Of a DNA stretch of 64,000 nt, positions 16,193 through 24,968 are shown piece after piece. The first letter of the stretch is position 1; each line of letters starts with the position of its first letter. The translations under genes and the position numbers were made by a program. Origin of the DNA: an uncultured Oscillospiraceae bacterium (lineage in GTDB: Bacteria > Bacillota > Clostridia > Oscillospirales > Oscillospiraceae); NCBI GenBank assembly GCA_934589225.1, contig CAKTNS010000007.1, forward strand, positions 1 to 64,000, read 5' to 3'. The notes beneath the pieces are model-generated. The model was not told where the DNA came from, ran no database searches, and saw only the letters and a list, made by a program, of their open reading frames with translations.

Positions 16193-16310
16193 CGGCAGTC
16201 CCATTTTGCAGGACGGCAAGCTCATCGGCGCCGTGACCCATGTGCTGGTCAACGACCCGGCCTCGGGGTATGGGATTTTTATTGAGAACATGCTGGAGGC
16301 GGCGGGGTAA
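16191..16310 (+). pseudogene. spoIVB: spoIVB 3' fragment, copy 2 (probable native chromosomal end)
   Basis: 39 codons plus stop: [21 protein letters not shown], then [18 protein letters not shown]. The same SpoIVB C-terminus as at 13738, of equal length, but with GC-rich codons like the housekeeping genes further right. It therefore looks like the original end of the gene, displaced by integration. The N-terminal part is not in the window and should lie left of the island. A hairpin with a short T stretch follows at 16319-16350. Confidence 0.85.
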
Positions 16311-16316
16311 GGAAAA

Positions 16317-16352
16317 ACGCGGGGACAGCCCATGGCGGTCCCCGCGGAGTTT
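16317..16352 (+). terminator. Terminator after native spoIVB end
   Basis: CGCGGGGAC pairs with GTCCCCGCG (9 bp) across an AGCCCATGGCG loop, 8 bases after the stop; only AGTTT follows. It overlaps the end of the converging VanZ gene. Confidence 0.55.
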
Positions 16353-16869
16353 AGGGTCCGGGGTCTTTTTGGGGGCGTTGTCCCGCCCTGTAGAGCAGGG
16401 TGCCCAGGTAAACGCCCAGGGTGTTGTGGAGGATGTCGTCGATCTCAAAGAGCCCCCGGCCGGTGAGCAGCTGGGAGGTCTCGATCAGGCAGGAGAACAG
16501 GAAGCCCGTGAGAAGCACCCGCTTTGGGCGCTGCCACAGGGCGCTCAGGGACACCCCCAGGGGCAGCAGCATGAGGATATTGAGGACGATGTATTTTAAA
16601 AACACATCATTCCCCTGTATCCACTGGGCATAGGACCACAGGGGTGTCAGGGCCACGTTCACCCCGCTTCCCGGCATCCGGGACAGGACCGTGGAGGTGT
16701 ACACCAGGCCCAGATACAGCACCGTAAAGCAGCGGGCCCCAATGTGCTCCCGCCCCACGAGCTTCAGGAAAAGCCCCAAAACCAGGGTAAGCAGCAGGAA
16801 AAACACCACCCAACGGGTGTCCAGCGCCTCTACATAGGGTTTTAAAATCAGAATCCCGGCCTTTAGCAT
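16351..16869 (-). CDS. VanZ family membrane protein
   Basis: 172 residues with four to five membrane segments. VanZ marks are present: 'NILMLLPLGVSLSAL' (about 98-112), 'CLIETSQLLTGRGLFEIDDILHNTLGVYLG' pattern (Glu-Gln then Asp and Asn; given here only as key residues E, Q, D, D, N). The founding member gives teicoplanin tolerance, but most homologues are in cell-envelope polysaccharide loci and their task is unknown. Last gene of the polysaccharide locus. Confidence 0.85.
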   Translation of the reverse strand: MLKAGILILKPYVEALDTRWVVFFLLLTLVLGLFLKLVGREHIGARCFTVLYLGLVYTSTVLSRMPGSGVNVALTPLWSYAQWIQGNDVFLKYIVLNILMLLPLGVSLSALWQRPKRVLLTGFLFSCLIETSQLLTGRGLFEIDDILHNTLGVYLGTLLYRAGQRPQKDPGP

Positions 16870-16916
16870 GGTTCACCTTTCTTCGGAAGAATTTTGCCAG
16901 CCGGAGTGCAAAGCCT

Positions 16917-17954
16917 TTACTGCTCCTCTGCCAGCCTTTTTTGAGTATACTCCAAGGCGGCAATGGTGTCAATGGTCTCCCGGAGGTTGAGCCTGCGGGT
17001 GTTGTTGGAGTTGAACTCCGTGAGGGTGTTGCGGTGTTCGTTGCCTTCTTTGAAATACTTGTCGTAGTTGAGGCCCCGGTTGTCGGCGGGGACACGGTAG
17101 AAGTCGCCCATGTCGATGGCCTTGGCGCATTCCTCATTGGTAAGGAGGGTCTCGTACATCTTTTCGCCGTGGCGGATGCCGATGACCTTGATGTCTTCTT
17201 TTTTGCCGCCGAAGAGCTCGCAGACGGCTTCCGCCTGGGTGCGGATGGTGCAGGCGGGGGCTTTTTTGATGAGGAGGTCGCCGTTTTCGCCGTGCTCAAA
17301 GGCGAAGAGCACCAGGTCAACGGCCTCTTCCAGGGACATGATGAACCGGGTCATGTTGGGCTCGGTGACGGTGATGGGGTTGCCGGATTTGATCTGGTCG
17401 ATCCACAGCGGGATGACGGAGCCCCGGGAGCACATGACGTTGCCGTAGCGGGTGCAGCAGATTTTGGTCTTGCCGGACATCCGGGACTTGGCAATGGCCA
17501 CCTTTTCTTCAATGGCTTTGGTCATGCCCATGGAGTTGATGGGATAGGCCGCCTTGTCGGTGGAGAGGCAAATGACGGACTCCACACCGAACTCAATGGC
17601 GGCGGTGAGGACGTTGTCGGTGCCGATGACGTTGGTCCGCACGGCCTCCATGGGGAAGAACTCACAGGAAGGCACCTGCTTCAGGGCGGCGGCGTGGAAA
17701 ATATAGTCTACCCCGGTCATGGCCCCCCGAACGGATTGCAGGTCCCGGACGTCGCCAATGTAAAACTTGATTTTATTCGCCACCTCCGGCATTTTCGCCT
17801 GATACTCGTGGCGCATGTCGTCCTGCTTCTTCTCATCCCGGGAGAAGATGCGGATCTCGCCAATGTCCGTGGCGAGGAAGCGGTTTAAGACGGCGTTACC
17901 GAAAGAGCCGGTACCGCCGGTGATCATGAGGGTTTTGTTTTTGAAAAGTGACAT
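16917..17954 (-). CDS. capE: CapE-like UDP-GlcNAc 4,6-dehydratase/5-epimerase
   Basis: 345 residues, extended SDR fold. The NAD(P)-binding GGTGSFGNA is at about 14-22. The active-site stretch STDKAAYPINSMGMTK (about 131-146) has Met where classic SDRs have Tyr, which is the mark of CapE/WbjB/FnlA rather than PseB or PglF. These enzymes make the UDP-6-deoxy-4-keto sugar on the way to N-acetyl-L-fucosamine and related sugars. Following enzymes CapF and CapG are not in the window. GGAGAA ribosome site. It fits a capsule or exopolysaccharide repeat unit containing a 2-acetamido-2,6-dideoxyhexose. Confidence 0.85.
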   Translation of the reverse strand: MSLFKNKTLMITGGTGSFGNAVLNRFLATDIGEIRIFSRDEKKQDDMRHEYQAKMPEVANKIKFYIGDVRDLQSVRGAMTGVDYIFHAAALKQVPSCEFFPMEAVRTNVIGTDNVLTAAIEFGVESVICLSTDKAAYPINSMGMTKAIEEKVAIAKSRMSGKTKICCTRYGNVMCSRGSVIPLWIDQIKSGNPITVTEPNMTRFIMSLEEAVDLVLFAFEHGENGDLLIKKAPACTIRTQAEAVCELFGGKKEDIKVIGIRHGEKMYETLLTNEECAKAIDMGDFYRVPADNRGLNYDKYFKEGNEHRNTLTEFNSNNTRRLNLRETIDTIAALEYTQKRLAEEQ

Positions 17955-18035
17955 TGTTTTTTCTCCAATACATATTAAACAGCGTTAATTCTACAAATCC
18001 TCTATTGTCTTTCTTCCCTCTAGGATGGTATTCTC

Positions 18036-18827
18036 TTACAATAGATGCCCACGTATAAGAAGAGAAACGATGCCGTTAGCTCTTTCCCCCGCCCCGCACA
18101 CAGTTACGGTTTTCCAAATCTTATACCTTCTCTGTGCATTCTTAGGTAGTAACCACGCCATATTGCATTCCATTTTCTGTTGACAAGGGCGACAGAATCC
18201 ACACGGTTTTCCAGCAATCGGTGAGTGGCAAAACCATATCTGCTTCATTATATCCTCGTCTCCCCATTTAGCAATATTTTCTTGCATTTCAACCTCAGTT
18301 ATGTCCGCAATCGGAAACGCAAGATTGCCAAATAAGCATACCAAATCCTCAGAAGATTTTTCTTTATCTATAACCAGTCTGCCATTAATTCTCTTGAATC
18401 TACCATGTTTCTCTACAGCTGCCACACATCCATTGTACTCACCTGATGGTTTTTCTATCCCAATTTCTATCATGGGGTACTCATTTGCCAACCTTCCCAG
18501 CCAATCGTACTGGGTTCCCAGCTTAATTGTTTGGCAAATATTCTTATACGCTGTCGTTATCTTTTCATCTTTGGGAATATCTTCAACTTTGATGATTTTA
18601 ACATCACTCAAATGTGCTCTTGTTGTTTTTCTTTCTTTTAATAACTGGATAATATTCTGCATTGCAGCAAGCTCAAAATCAACACTTTTTCTATTAGAAT
18701 CAAGGCAATATACTGGATAAATGTGGACATTTGTTTTAGAAAGTTCTACAAGTCTATACGTTGAGTCCCATCCTCCCGTCCACAAAATATATACTGTTAA
18801 TGGCGTCTGATTGCTTCCGCAATTCAT
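18036..18827 (-). CDS. QueC-like PP-loop ATPase in a polysaccharide locus
   Basis: 263 residues from ATG at 18827 (GGGGGG ribosome site, 7 bases). The PP-loop is LWTGGWDSTYRLVEL (about 14-28), a variant of SGGxDS. Later motifs include YDWLGRLANEYPMIEIGIEKP and a Cys cluster CHSPIAGKPCGFCRPCQQK (about 208-226) laid out like the zinc site of QueC (7-cyano-7-deazaguanine synthase). Such enzymes adenylate a carboxylate or carbonyl and attach nitrogen. There are no other queuosine-pathway genes here; the neighbours are glycan genes and a small conserved partner. A role in sugar or glycan amidation is possible but is inference. The AT-rich sequence resembles the middle of the locus. Confidence 0.7.
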   Translation of the reverse strand: MNCGSNQTPLTVYILWTGGWDSTYRLVELSKTNVHIYPVYCLDSNRKSVDFELAAMQNIIQLLKERKTTRAHLSDVKIIKVEDIPKDEKITTAYKNICQTIKLGTQYDWLGRLANEYPMIEIGIEKPSGEYNGCVAAVEKHGRFKRINGRLVIDKEKSSEDLVCLFGNLAFPIADITEVEMQENIAKWGDEDIMKQIWFCHSPIAGKPCGFCRPCQQKMECNMAWLLPKNAQRRYKIWKTVTVCGAGERANGIVSLLIRGHLL

Positions 18828-18857
18828 TCGTTTTCCCCCCCTATAAAACACTATCCA

Positions 18858-19118
18858 CTACTCTTTTATCTCCGTAGAAAGTATTTCTACGAATGGATAG
18901 TCCTGTTCTATTGTAGAAAAACACCCTAGAATTGGCCTATACCCAAACGGTTGAATAGAATTATACTCTATTCTAAAAGCACAGAAATTCTCATTTATCC
19001 CATATTGAATTCTTGTTGCCCCAACCTCTATCAGGCTTTCTTTTATTGTTGCAATAAATGCCTCTTCGGAAAAACCTTCCAACTTTTTGATTCCAAATTT
19101 TAATGTTATTTGTGCCAT
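18858..19118 (-). CDS. Small unknown protein paired with the PP-loop ATPase
   Basis: 86 residues from ATG at 19118 with AAAGGAGAAG 4 bases upstream. It reads MAQITLKFGIKKLEGFSEEA..., ending VEILSTEIKE; a small alpha/beta fold is likely. No family recognised. It lies 31 bases upstream of the PP-loop gene on the same strand and probably works with it, for example as a carrier, substrate or accessory subunit; this is inferred only from position. Confidence 0.6.
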   Translation of the reverse strand: MAQITLKFGIKKLEGFSEEAFIATIKESLIEVGATRIQYGINENFCAFRIEYNSIQPFGYRPILGCFSTIEQDYPFVEILSTEIKE

Positions 19119-19185
19119 TTTTCTTCTCCTTTTATCTATGTTTTTGAGAAATGCATGAATGTTCTGCCATTGTATTTTCTTCTTT

Positions 19186-20251
19186 TTACTTTTCAATTGC
19201 AAATAAGAATCGAGTTATCTTCCATTTTCGCAAAATAAGGTAAATAGCAGTTCCTCCAAGCAATCCTACTGCAAAGTTTAAAAGCGTCAATACCAGCGGC
19301 GACATCCAGGTTTTATTGAAAAGGCAAATAGATATGTAAATCAGTTGTTGGTGAAGTAGATAAACAGTCATTCCGCCTTTTTGCATGATGCTTTCTGTTT
19401 GATTAGACGCTTTCCTACTCATCAAGAGGCAACCAATTACAACGCTGTATGTTCCAAATATACTGACGAAAGGACTCAACGCTACTGCAATTGCTTTTAG
19501 AAAGAATCCTTGGGTGCGTAGAATTTGTCCGCATATAAACAACAGTATGCTTAGTAACGTCCCCCCAAAAAAGACTTTCCAGGTTACATATCGCTTTGTG
19601 TCGGTTCTTCGGAAAACGATGCCCAGGTAGAAGAATAAGAAGTATATTGAGGCGGTTCTCAGCTGAAAGAAATTCGGGACATTTAACATAGAAAGAGCCG
19701 TTCCAAAATAAAAGCAAAACAAGAACAGCAGCAAGAAGCACACAATGTTCTTTCTTTCCGTCGTAATTCTCTTTGACAGTATCTGGAAAAGGACAAATTG
19801 CCAGAAGAAACCACAGCTGGTTTGGGGACGCTCCCAGAAGGAATTTGACTGTTAGTTCTTTCAAATTCGTCTTCCAGAAAAAACAGCAAAACGGAATTGC
19901 CCAAAAAATTGCTGCTGAGGCATACGGCAAAAGCAAACGGCGTACTTTCTTTTCTATGACCTTTTTCCAATCGGAATACCGGTCGGTTTCATATCGCAAG
20001 AAAGCATAAACATACCCTGAAACAAAGGTAAACGCATAGATGTGGACGCTATTCAAATAATAGGCAATATAGTGTAATGTCTTACTCGTTTGATAAGCCG
20101 TCCAGGGCCCCCATGTGACTCCTGCGCTACATAGCATACTGTGGTATAGCACTACAGCAACCATCAGAATAGTTTTAATTTTTCCGCATTTTTTGAGTTC
20201 GTAGGCTTTATAATCCAGATCACCGCTCGCTTTTTCAACTAACATACTCAT
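19186..20251 (-). pseudogene. Acyltransferase-3 family membrane protein, frameshifted
   Basis: The first frame (from ATG 20251) gives the start of an acyltransferase-3/OafA-type protein: KIKTILMVAVVLYHSML, several membrane helices, and NQLWFLLA. Near 19795-19805 the sensible sequence jumps to another frame (QFVLFQILSKRITTERKNIV, then membrane helices to ...FLFAIEK at 19186). A single-base indel explains it. Such enzymes O-acetylate surface glycans. Either the gene is dead or there is an assembly error. It overlaps the flippase gene by 4 bases (ATGA), as in an operon. Confidence 0.75.
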
Positions 20252-21540
20252 TTCCCTTTTACACGGTTAATAATTTCTTTGATTATCGCAGGATTCAGTC
20301 CCCGTACCATCAGCCTATTATTTTCTCTAATAGGTTTCACTAAATATCCCATGAGCACATTAGTAAAGAACTGTGTCAGCAGGGACGCCAGCGCCGCCCC
20401 CATCGCCCCCATTACCGGGATTAAAAGGGCGTTCAGCGCAACATTTGACATTGCGCCAGCAACGTTAATCGGCAAAAGGTACTTCTGATTATTGGTCGAA
20501 AGCATCCACACACCACGAACGGACCCTAAATAGGAAAAAGTCGTATACCATACAGCAAGCCTTAGTATTTGGGCTGTCTGTACATATTTTTGACCATATA
20601 GTACCAAAATTACCGGCTTTGCTAAAAACGTCATCCCCAAACTCTGCGCCAGCGACAAATAAATGACAATGCAGTATAGTCGGGAAACATTCTGCTCGAA
20701 AGCCTTTTGCGAAGATTTGATACTTTCAAAAATAGACGGTCTCATCGAATCGATAATCGCCCCAAATACAAAAGAGGACATCCCTGCACATGCCACCGCC
20801 GCAGAATAAAAACCAGTTGCGGAATCATCCAACATGATTTTAAGCATTATCTTATCTGTCTGGGTAAATACCATAACCATCAAATTGGATATTATGTAAT
20901 ACTTACTCTTAGACAGCATCTTTCTTGCGCAGCCTATGGAAAAGCTGAACTGCTGTCCACCAACCTTCTTATAGACAATTAGAAGGCCAATCGCTATTAC
21001 AGCATAGTCCAAACCATTAGAAATTGCGAACCAGAAAATCGATTTACCCGTAGCCAGAAGGAAAATTTTATATGCGGATACAATAATATACGCAATCAGC
21101 ATTGTGATTGATGTATACTTTGACATCAATTTGGCCTGAAACCAATACTGCAATAGGTCCATCGATTGAAACAAGAGCATCAGGCTATAGAGTGCGCAAA
21201 CAATCAATGTATCCCGCTCTCCGGCATTCGCTATGGAAACAAATGAGACTGTCCCGAGAATGCACAAAATAGACATACAAAAGCTCACGCAAAGGGACGT
21301 GCCAAGGGTCTCCCCTTCTTTATCCGGTTCATTAATCAGCGCCTGTACAAGCACCGAGTTTAGGCCCAAATACATAATTGGTGCCGCAAAGGACACGATT
21401 GAGGACGCATAGTTAATGAGTCCAAAATTTGATGGCCCCAGATATCTTGCGGTCAGCATACTGACTACAAGCGATAGGAACGCCTGAATCACCCTGCATA
21501 TGATTATCCATGAAGCATTCGCTGCTATTTTGTTTTTCAC
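20248..21540 (-). CDS. Wzx-type polysaccharide flippase
   Basis: 430 residues, about 12 to 14 membrane helices, MATE/MOP superfamily. The opening KIAANASWIIICRVIQAFLS and the ARYLGPSNFGLINYA motif (about 33-47) are typical of polysaccharide-repeat flippases (Wzx/RfbX). It would move undecaprenyl-linked repeat units across the membrane for polymerisation by the Wzy-like protein at 23735. Stop and start of the next gene overlap by ATGA. Confidence 0.9.
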   Translation of the reverse strand: MKNKIAANASWIIICRVIQAFLSLVVSMLTARYLGPSNFGLINYASSIVSFAAPIMYLGLNSVLVQALINEPDKEGETLGTSLCVSFCMSILCILGTVSFVSIANAGERDTLIVCALYSLMLLFQSMDLLQYWFQAKLMSKYTSITMLIAYIIVSAYKIFLLATGKSIFWFAISNGLDYAVIAIGLLIVYKKVGGQQFSFSIGCARKMLSKSKYYIISNLMVMVFTQTDKIMLKIMLDDSATGFYSAAVACAGMSSFVFGAIIDSMRPSIFESIKSSQKAFEQNVSRLYCIVIYLSLAQSLGMTFLAKPVILVLYGQKYVQTAQILRLAVWYTTFSYLGSVRGVWMLSTNNQKYLLPINVAGAMSNVALNALLIPVMGAMGAALASLLTQFFTNVLMGYLVKPIRENNRLMVRGLNPAIIKEIINRVKGK

Positions 21541-21561
21541 TAAATTTTACTCCTGTAATAG

Positions 21562-22470
21562 CTATGTCTGAATTGCGGAAATGTCCAGCATATCTCCAAA
21601 AGTTCTATCCCAGTATTCTGGTTCAAATTTCTCAAATCCACTTGCCGGATAAAACGTCAATTCTCCAAAATAGAGCTGACCCTGTATCTCATAGAAATCA
21701 GCCCGAAGGAAGGGGATACCCTTAGACATTAATTCCGCATATCTGACCATTGTTTCGTATGTTTTTGGTTTTGGAATTTCAATGTTACTGGTCGAATGAT
21801 ATTGCCTTTTACACGGTAGTCTATTCCAATCTCGATCAAAGAACGTTATCTTTAGACCATCACTTGAGAAACGGTCCGTACAGACAAATGTAGCCTTGAC
21901 CTTTCCATTGAAAACCATCAATTTATAATCCGTCAATCCGTCTGTATCCAGGCTCTCTAAATATTCTTCCGCAATAATGCGTCTAGGAACATTTTTGTAC
22001 GGCCACTCCCGTCCTGATAAATAAAAATTGCGTTTAAGGCACTTCTCAATTTTTTCCTTAGCAGCAGTTTTATCAAATGTTCTCTTGTCCTTGCAAATCA
22101 CCAGTCCACCACTATCATGGGTACACTTCAACACAAATTTTTGCGGCAGGGCGTCAAAATCAATATTATCAAAATGTTCCCATACTCCCAAGGTAGGGAT
22201 GATATGCAGCGCCCCCCCCAGATTCGCTGCGAACTGTTTTGCTGCGTATTTGTCAACCATCACTGTATACTCTGGACGTCGGTCGTGAAGTTTTAACCAC
22301 TGGAGTTTTTCGTTGAAGGTTTCGGGGTGCTGGAGGTTAAGTGGTCTTCCAAAATGATTTAGATAATATGCTTTTAAATACAATTCATCCGGAATTATCG
22401 AGCTAATCCTTCCCAGTTTTACAATAATCTTTTCTGGATGATTCCAATTCCGCTTTATCTTCTCAAGCAT
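21562..22470 (-). CDS. TupA-like ATP-grasp protein of polysaccharide loci
   Basis: 302 residues. The family opening is visible (ELYLKAYYLNHFGRPLNL, NEKLQWLKLHDR), then KFVLKCTHDSGG (ATP-grasp glycine loop, about 112-123), RRIIAEEYLE and LRADFYEIQGQLYFGELTFYPASG near the end, which holds metal-binding acids. TupA is involved in teichuronopeptide synthesis in alkaliphilic Bacillus; homologues in glycan loci probably attach amino acids or similar groups. It overlaps the preceding glycosyltransferase gene by 8 bases. Confidence 0.85.
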   Translation of the reverse strand: MLEKIKRNWNHPEKIIVKLGRISSIIPDELYLKAYYLNHFGRPLNLQHPETFNEKLQWLKLHDRRPEYTVMVDKYAAKQFAANLGGALHIIPTLGVWEHFDNIDFDALPQKFVLKCTHDSGGLVICKDKRTFDKTAAKEKIEKCLKRNFYLSGREWPYKNVPRRIIAEEYLESLDTDGLTDYKLMVFNGKVKATFVCTDRFSSDGLKITFFDRDWNRLPCKRQYHSTSNIEIPKPKTYETMVRYAELMSKGIPFLRADFYEIQGQLYFGELTFYPASGFEKFEPEYWDRTFGDMLDISAIQT

Positions 22471-23716
22471 TTTCCTCGCCTCTATAATCCGTAATCACAC
22501 AAGAATATATATTCTGTAGCTGTCTAGTTAATGTACTTGGATCATGTCTCCGTTTTGCCGTCCTTCGCGCATTTTGTGAAAACTTCTCCGCCAATTCGTC
22601 AGATTTGAATATCTGGGTAATGTATTCCGCCAACATATAGGGTTCGTTATAGCAATATAAGAAGCCTTCCTCCCCATGTTTTAGCATATCCATATTACCG
22701 CCAACGTAGCTTGCAATGCACGGTGTTCCAAGCATCATTGCCTCTGCCAGTGTGTTGGGGGCATTCTCAATAGCTGATGGAATAACCGCAACATGGGCAC
22801 TTCTCCCTAATGCGGCCATTTCTTCCGCATCTTTTGTTCCGGTAAATTGAATGTTTTCCATAATATCCAATTCATTAGCCAAATCAAATAAATAGCGCAT
22901 ATAGCCAGTCCGGAAAAATCGATGCCAGCCTGTCATATTCCGGAACATATTGTTCCCAGTAATCACCAACTTGACATCAGGGTACTTTTCTTTAAGAGAC
23001 GCAACAGCCATAAAGGCAAAATGTACACCCTTGATAGGATAATTTCCCTGTGAAATCAGAATAGAATGTTTTTTTACGAAACTGATATTCCACGCCTCTG
23101 ATTCATTAAACGGCCTTCTAAGCATTCTAGGGCAGTAGTAATACTTCAATTTCGTATTAATCTTCAAAGCAGCAACTCTATCCCATGTAGAGCGGCCTTC
23201 TACATAGGACACTTCTTTCAGCAAAGCCACTTCTTTGATCGACCTCTTTTGAAAATCCCTCTTTCCAGTAATAAAGCCACTTGGGCGAATCCAGTCCCGT
23301 AAAGGGCTATATCTAAGGATTGTCGACATATCGATACCACCGTAGTAGTGACGTTGGTATTCAGACAGAATGCCTTGCAAAGACACAATAATCGGGATAT
23401 TCTGTGCAGCCTCACATACAAGCATATTATGGCTTTTTTCTGTACCGTATTCATGTATAATCTCGGGGGTAAAATCATTCATTACATATGACCAGGATCC
23501 TCTATCTGAAGGGACAGCATAATAAATAATCCCTTCAATTTCTTCCTTTTTCACAGCTTCAATCATGGCTGGCGCTGCAATTGCCAGTGATATGCCGTCG
23601 CAACTTTTGAGATAATCACTCATTGCCTCCACCCAAGAGATTGCATGAGCGGAATGAAGCCCCATTTGGTTCGATATCTTTTGGTTAAAAGTATTTACTG
23701 TCCACAATATTTTCAT
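22463..23716 (-). CDS. Glycosyltransferase family 4-type
   Basis: 417 residues from ATG at 23716 with GGAG 7 bases upstream. GT-B fold: N-terminal MKILWTVNTFN, C-terminal donor site with SAHVAVIPSAIENAPNTLAEAMM, where the E-x7-E pattern contacts the nucleotide sugar. Cytoplasmic transfer of one sugar of the repeat unit; donor and acceptor unknown. Confidence 0.88.
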   Translation of the reverse strand: MKILWTVNTFNQKISNQMGLHSAHAISWVEAMSDYLKSCDGISLAIAAPAMIEAVKKEEIEGIIYYAVPSDRGSWSYVMNDFTPEIIHEYGTEKSHNMLVCEAAQNIPIIVSLQGILSEYQRHYYGGIDMSTILRYSPLRDWIRPSGFITGKRDFQKRSIKEVALLKEVSYVEGRSTWDRVAALKINTKLKYYYCPRMLRRPFNESEAWNISFVKKHSILISQGNYPIKGVHFAFMAVASLKEKYPDVKLVITGNNMFRNMTGWHRFFRTGYMRYLFDLANELDIMENIQFTGTKDAEEMAALGRSAHVAVIPSAIENAPNTLAEAMMLGTPCIASYVGGNMDMLKHGEEGFLYCYNEPYMLAEYITQIFKSDELAEKFSQNARRTAKRRHDPSTLTRQLQNIYSCVITDYRGEENA

Positions 23717-23734
23717 GTCAATTCTCCACACATA

Positions 23735-24967
23735 TTAGCTTTTCGCCCGATTTTCCTTATTCATTCCGTAAAAAATCAAAACATAAATTATCGGACTGAA
23801 TGTTAGCTTTTCTCCGCAGGATAAGATAAATATGATCAGCAAAATTAGCAAACGCTGAAATTTGTTCTTTGTCAAAATCGCACTGTATTTTGTATATCCA
23901 TATAATAAGAGACATGTATAGGCGAGTCCATACGTCGATAATTCACACAGTAAAGTATTTGTATTGTGCGTAACCGCCTTGCCGTACATTTCAAGCGCAA
24001 TTCTTGGAAACTCTTCACTCACTTTGATCAATCCTGCTCCAAAAATCGGGTGTTGCAGCCATATTCTCAAATTTGCAAAAACAGACGCAAATCTAGCAAT
24101 CATCGTCGTTCTCTTCATGTTGGTAAATTTGTCGAATACTATACCTTCCGAGGAAAGCAAGTCCGTTTGCGTTGCCATAAGCAACACCCCAACAATCAGC
24201 AAACAAACCAGTATATATTTCCTTTTTTGATTCGAATAAGAAATATTTCTCTTGCTTAAGTAAAGCAAAAAGAATATTGCTAACGCAATATATCCCGTTG
24301 TTGAAAATGTCAGTATAATCGCAAGAACATATACAAAAATCCTGAATATTTTTGGTTCATCGGAAAAATATAAATAAAAAATAAGTCCCAGAAGCAAAAA
24401 CATTTGATATACTCCAGGCTCACGAAAAATGCCATAATTTCTGAGTAGTCCAGCAGACACAGGCACCAAATAAACCCCAAGGTTATAAAACGGAGTATGT
24501 GCGCTGTTATAGAATATCGGAAAAATCGAAAATACTGAAAGTCGAATTTCCGCTACAATAGTACAAACAACTGAAATCAGCGCCAAGAAATACAATAACT
24601 TCTCAAAATATCTTGCGAAGTCATCAATTGAAATATAGCTTGCAATTTCATAGCTTAAAATCAAAATAATACACTTATAGTAATATCCCGTTCTTAAATC
24701 CCCATTTACGAAACCGGACGCTAATATCAGGAGGCACATGACCAGGCAGACTATTTGAGAATATTTCACTTGACGAATATTGAAATATCTCAATTGTTTA
24801 GTACCGAGTATAAAAAGCACGCCAATAAGTACAGCATACTTAATAGTCTCAAAAAGAGGATTTATATTTGTCCCAAAGAGCAACGTGTCATCTGATACAA
24901 TCACAATACATGCAACAATCAGAAATCTAGCTGCATTATTTGAAAATTTAAAATTCAAGCGTTTCAT
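23735..24967 (-). CDS. Wzy-type polysaccharide polymerase (O-antigen ligase/polymerase-like)
   Basis: 410 residues, 10 to 12 membrane helices with a large loop between about 290 and 330 (NLRIWLQHPIFGAGLIKVSEEF, then THNTNTLLCELSTYGL), the pattern of Wzy/EpsK-like polymerases where an Arg and His take part in linking repeat units outside the membrane. The gene is strongly AT-rich. Start ATG at 24967, next to the end of the upstream gene. Confidence 0.8.
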   Translation of the reverse strand: MKRLNFKFSNNAARFLIVACIVIVSDDTLLFGTNINPLFETIKYAVLIGVLFILGTKQLRYFNIRQVKYSQIVCLVMCLLILASGFVNGDLRTGYYYKCIILILSYEIASYISIDDFARYFEKLLYFLALISVVCTIVAEIRLSVFSIFPIFYNSAHTPFYNLGVYLVPVSAGLLRNYGIFREPGVYQMFLLLGLIFYLYFSDEPKIFRIFVYVLAIILTFSTTGYIALAIFFLLYLSKRNISYSNQKRKYILVCLLIVGVLLMATQTDLLSSEGIVFDKFTNMKRTTMIARFASVFANLRIWLQHPIFGAGLIKVSEEFPRIALEMYGKAVTHNTNTLLCELSTYGLAYTCLLLYGYTKYSAILTKNKFQRLLILLIIFILSCGEKLTFSPIIYVLIFYGMNKENRAKS

Positions 24968-24968
24968 A

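Noticed and set aside
16917..17954. Assignment as PseB/PglF-type dehydratase
   Set aside because: The active-site segment has Met in place of the SDR tyrosine (YPINSMG), which points to the CapE/WbjB branch.
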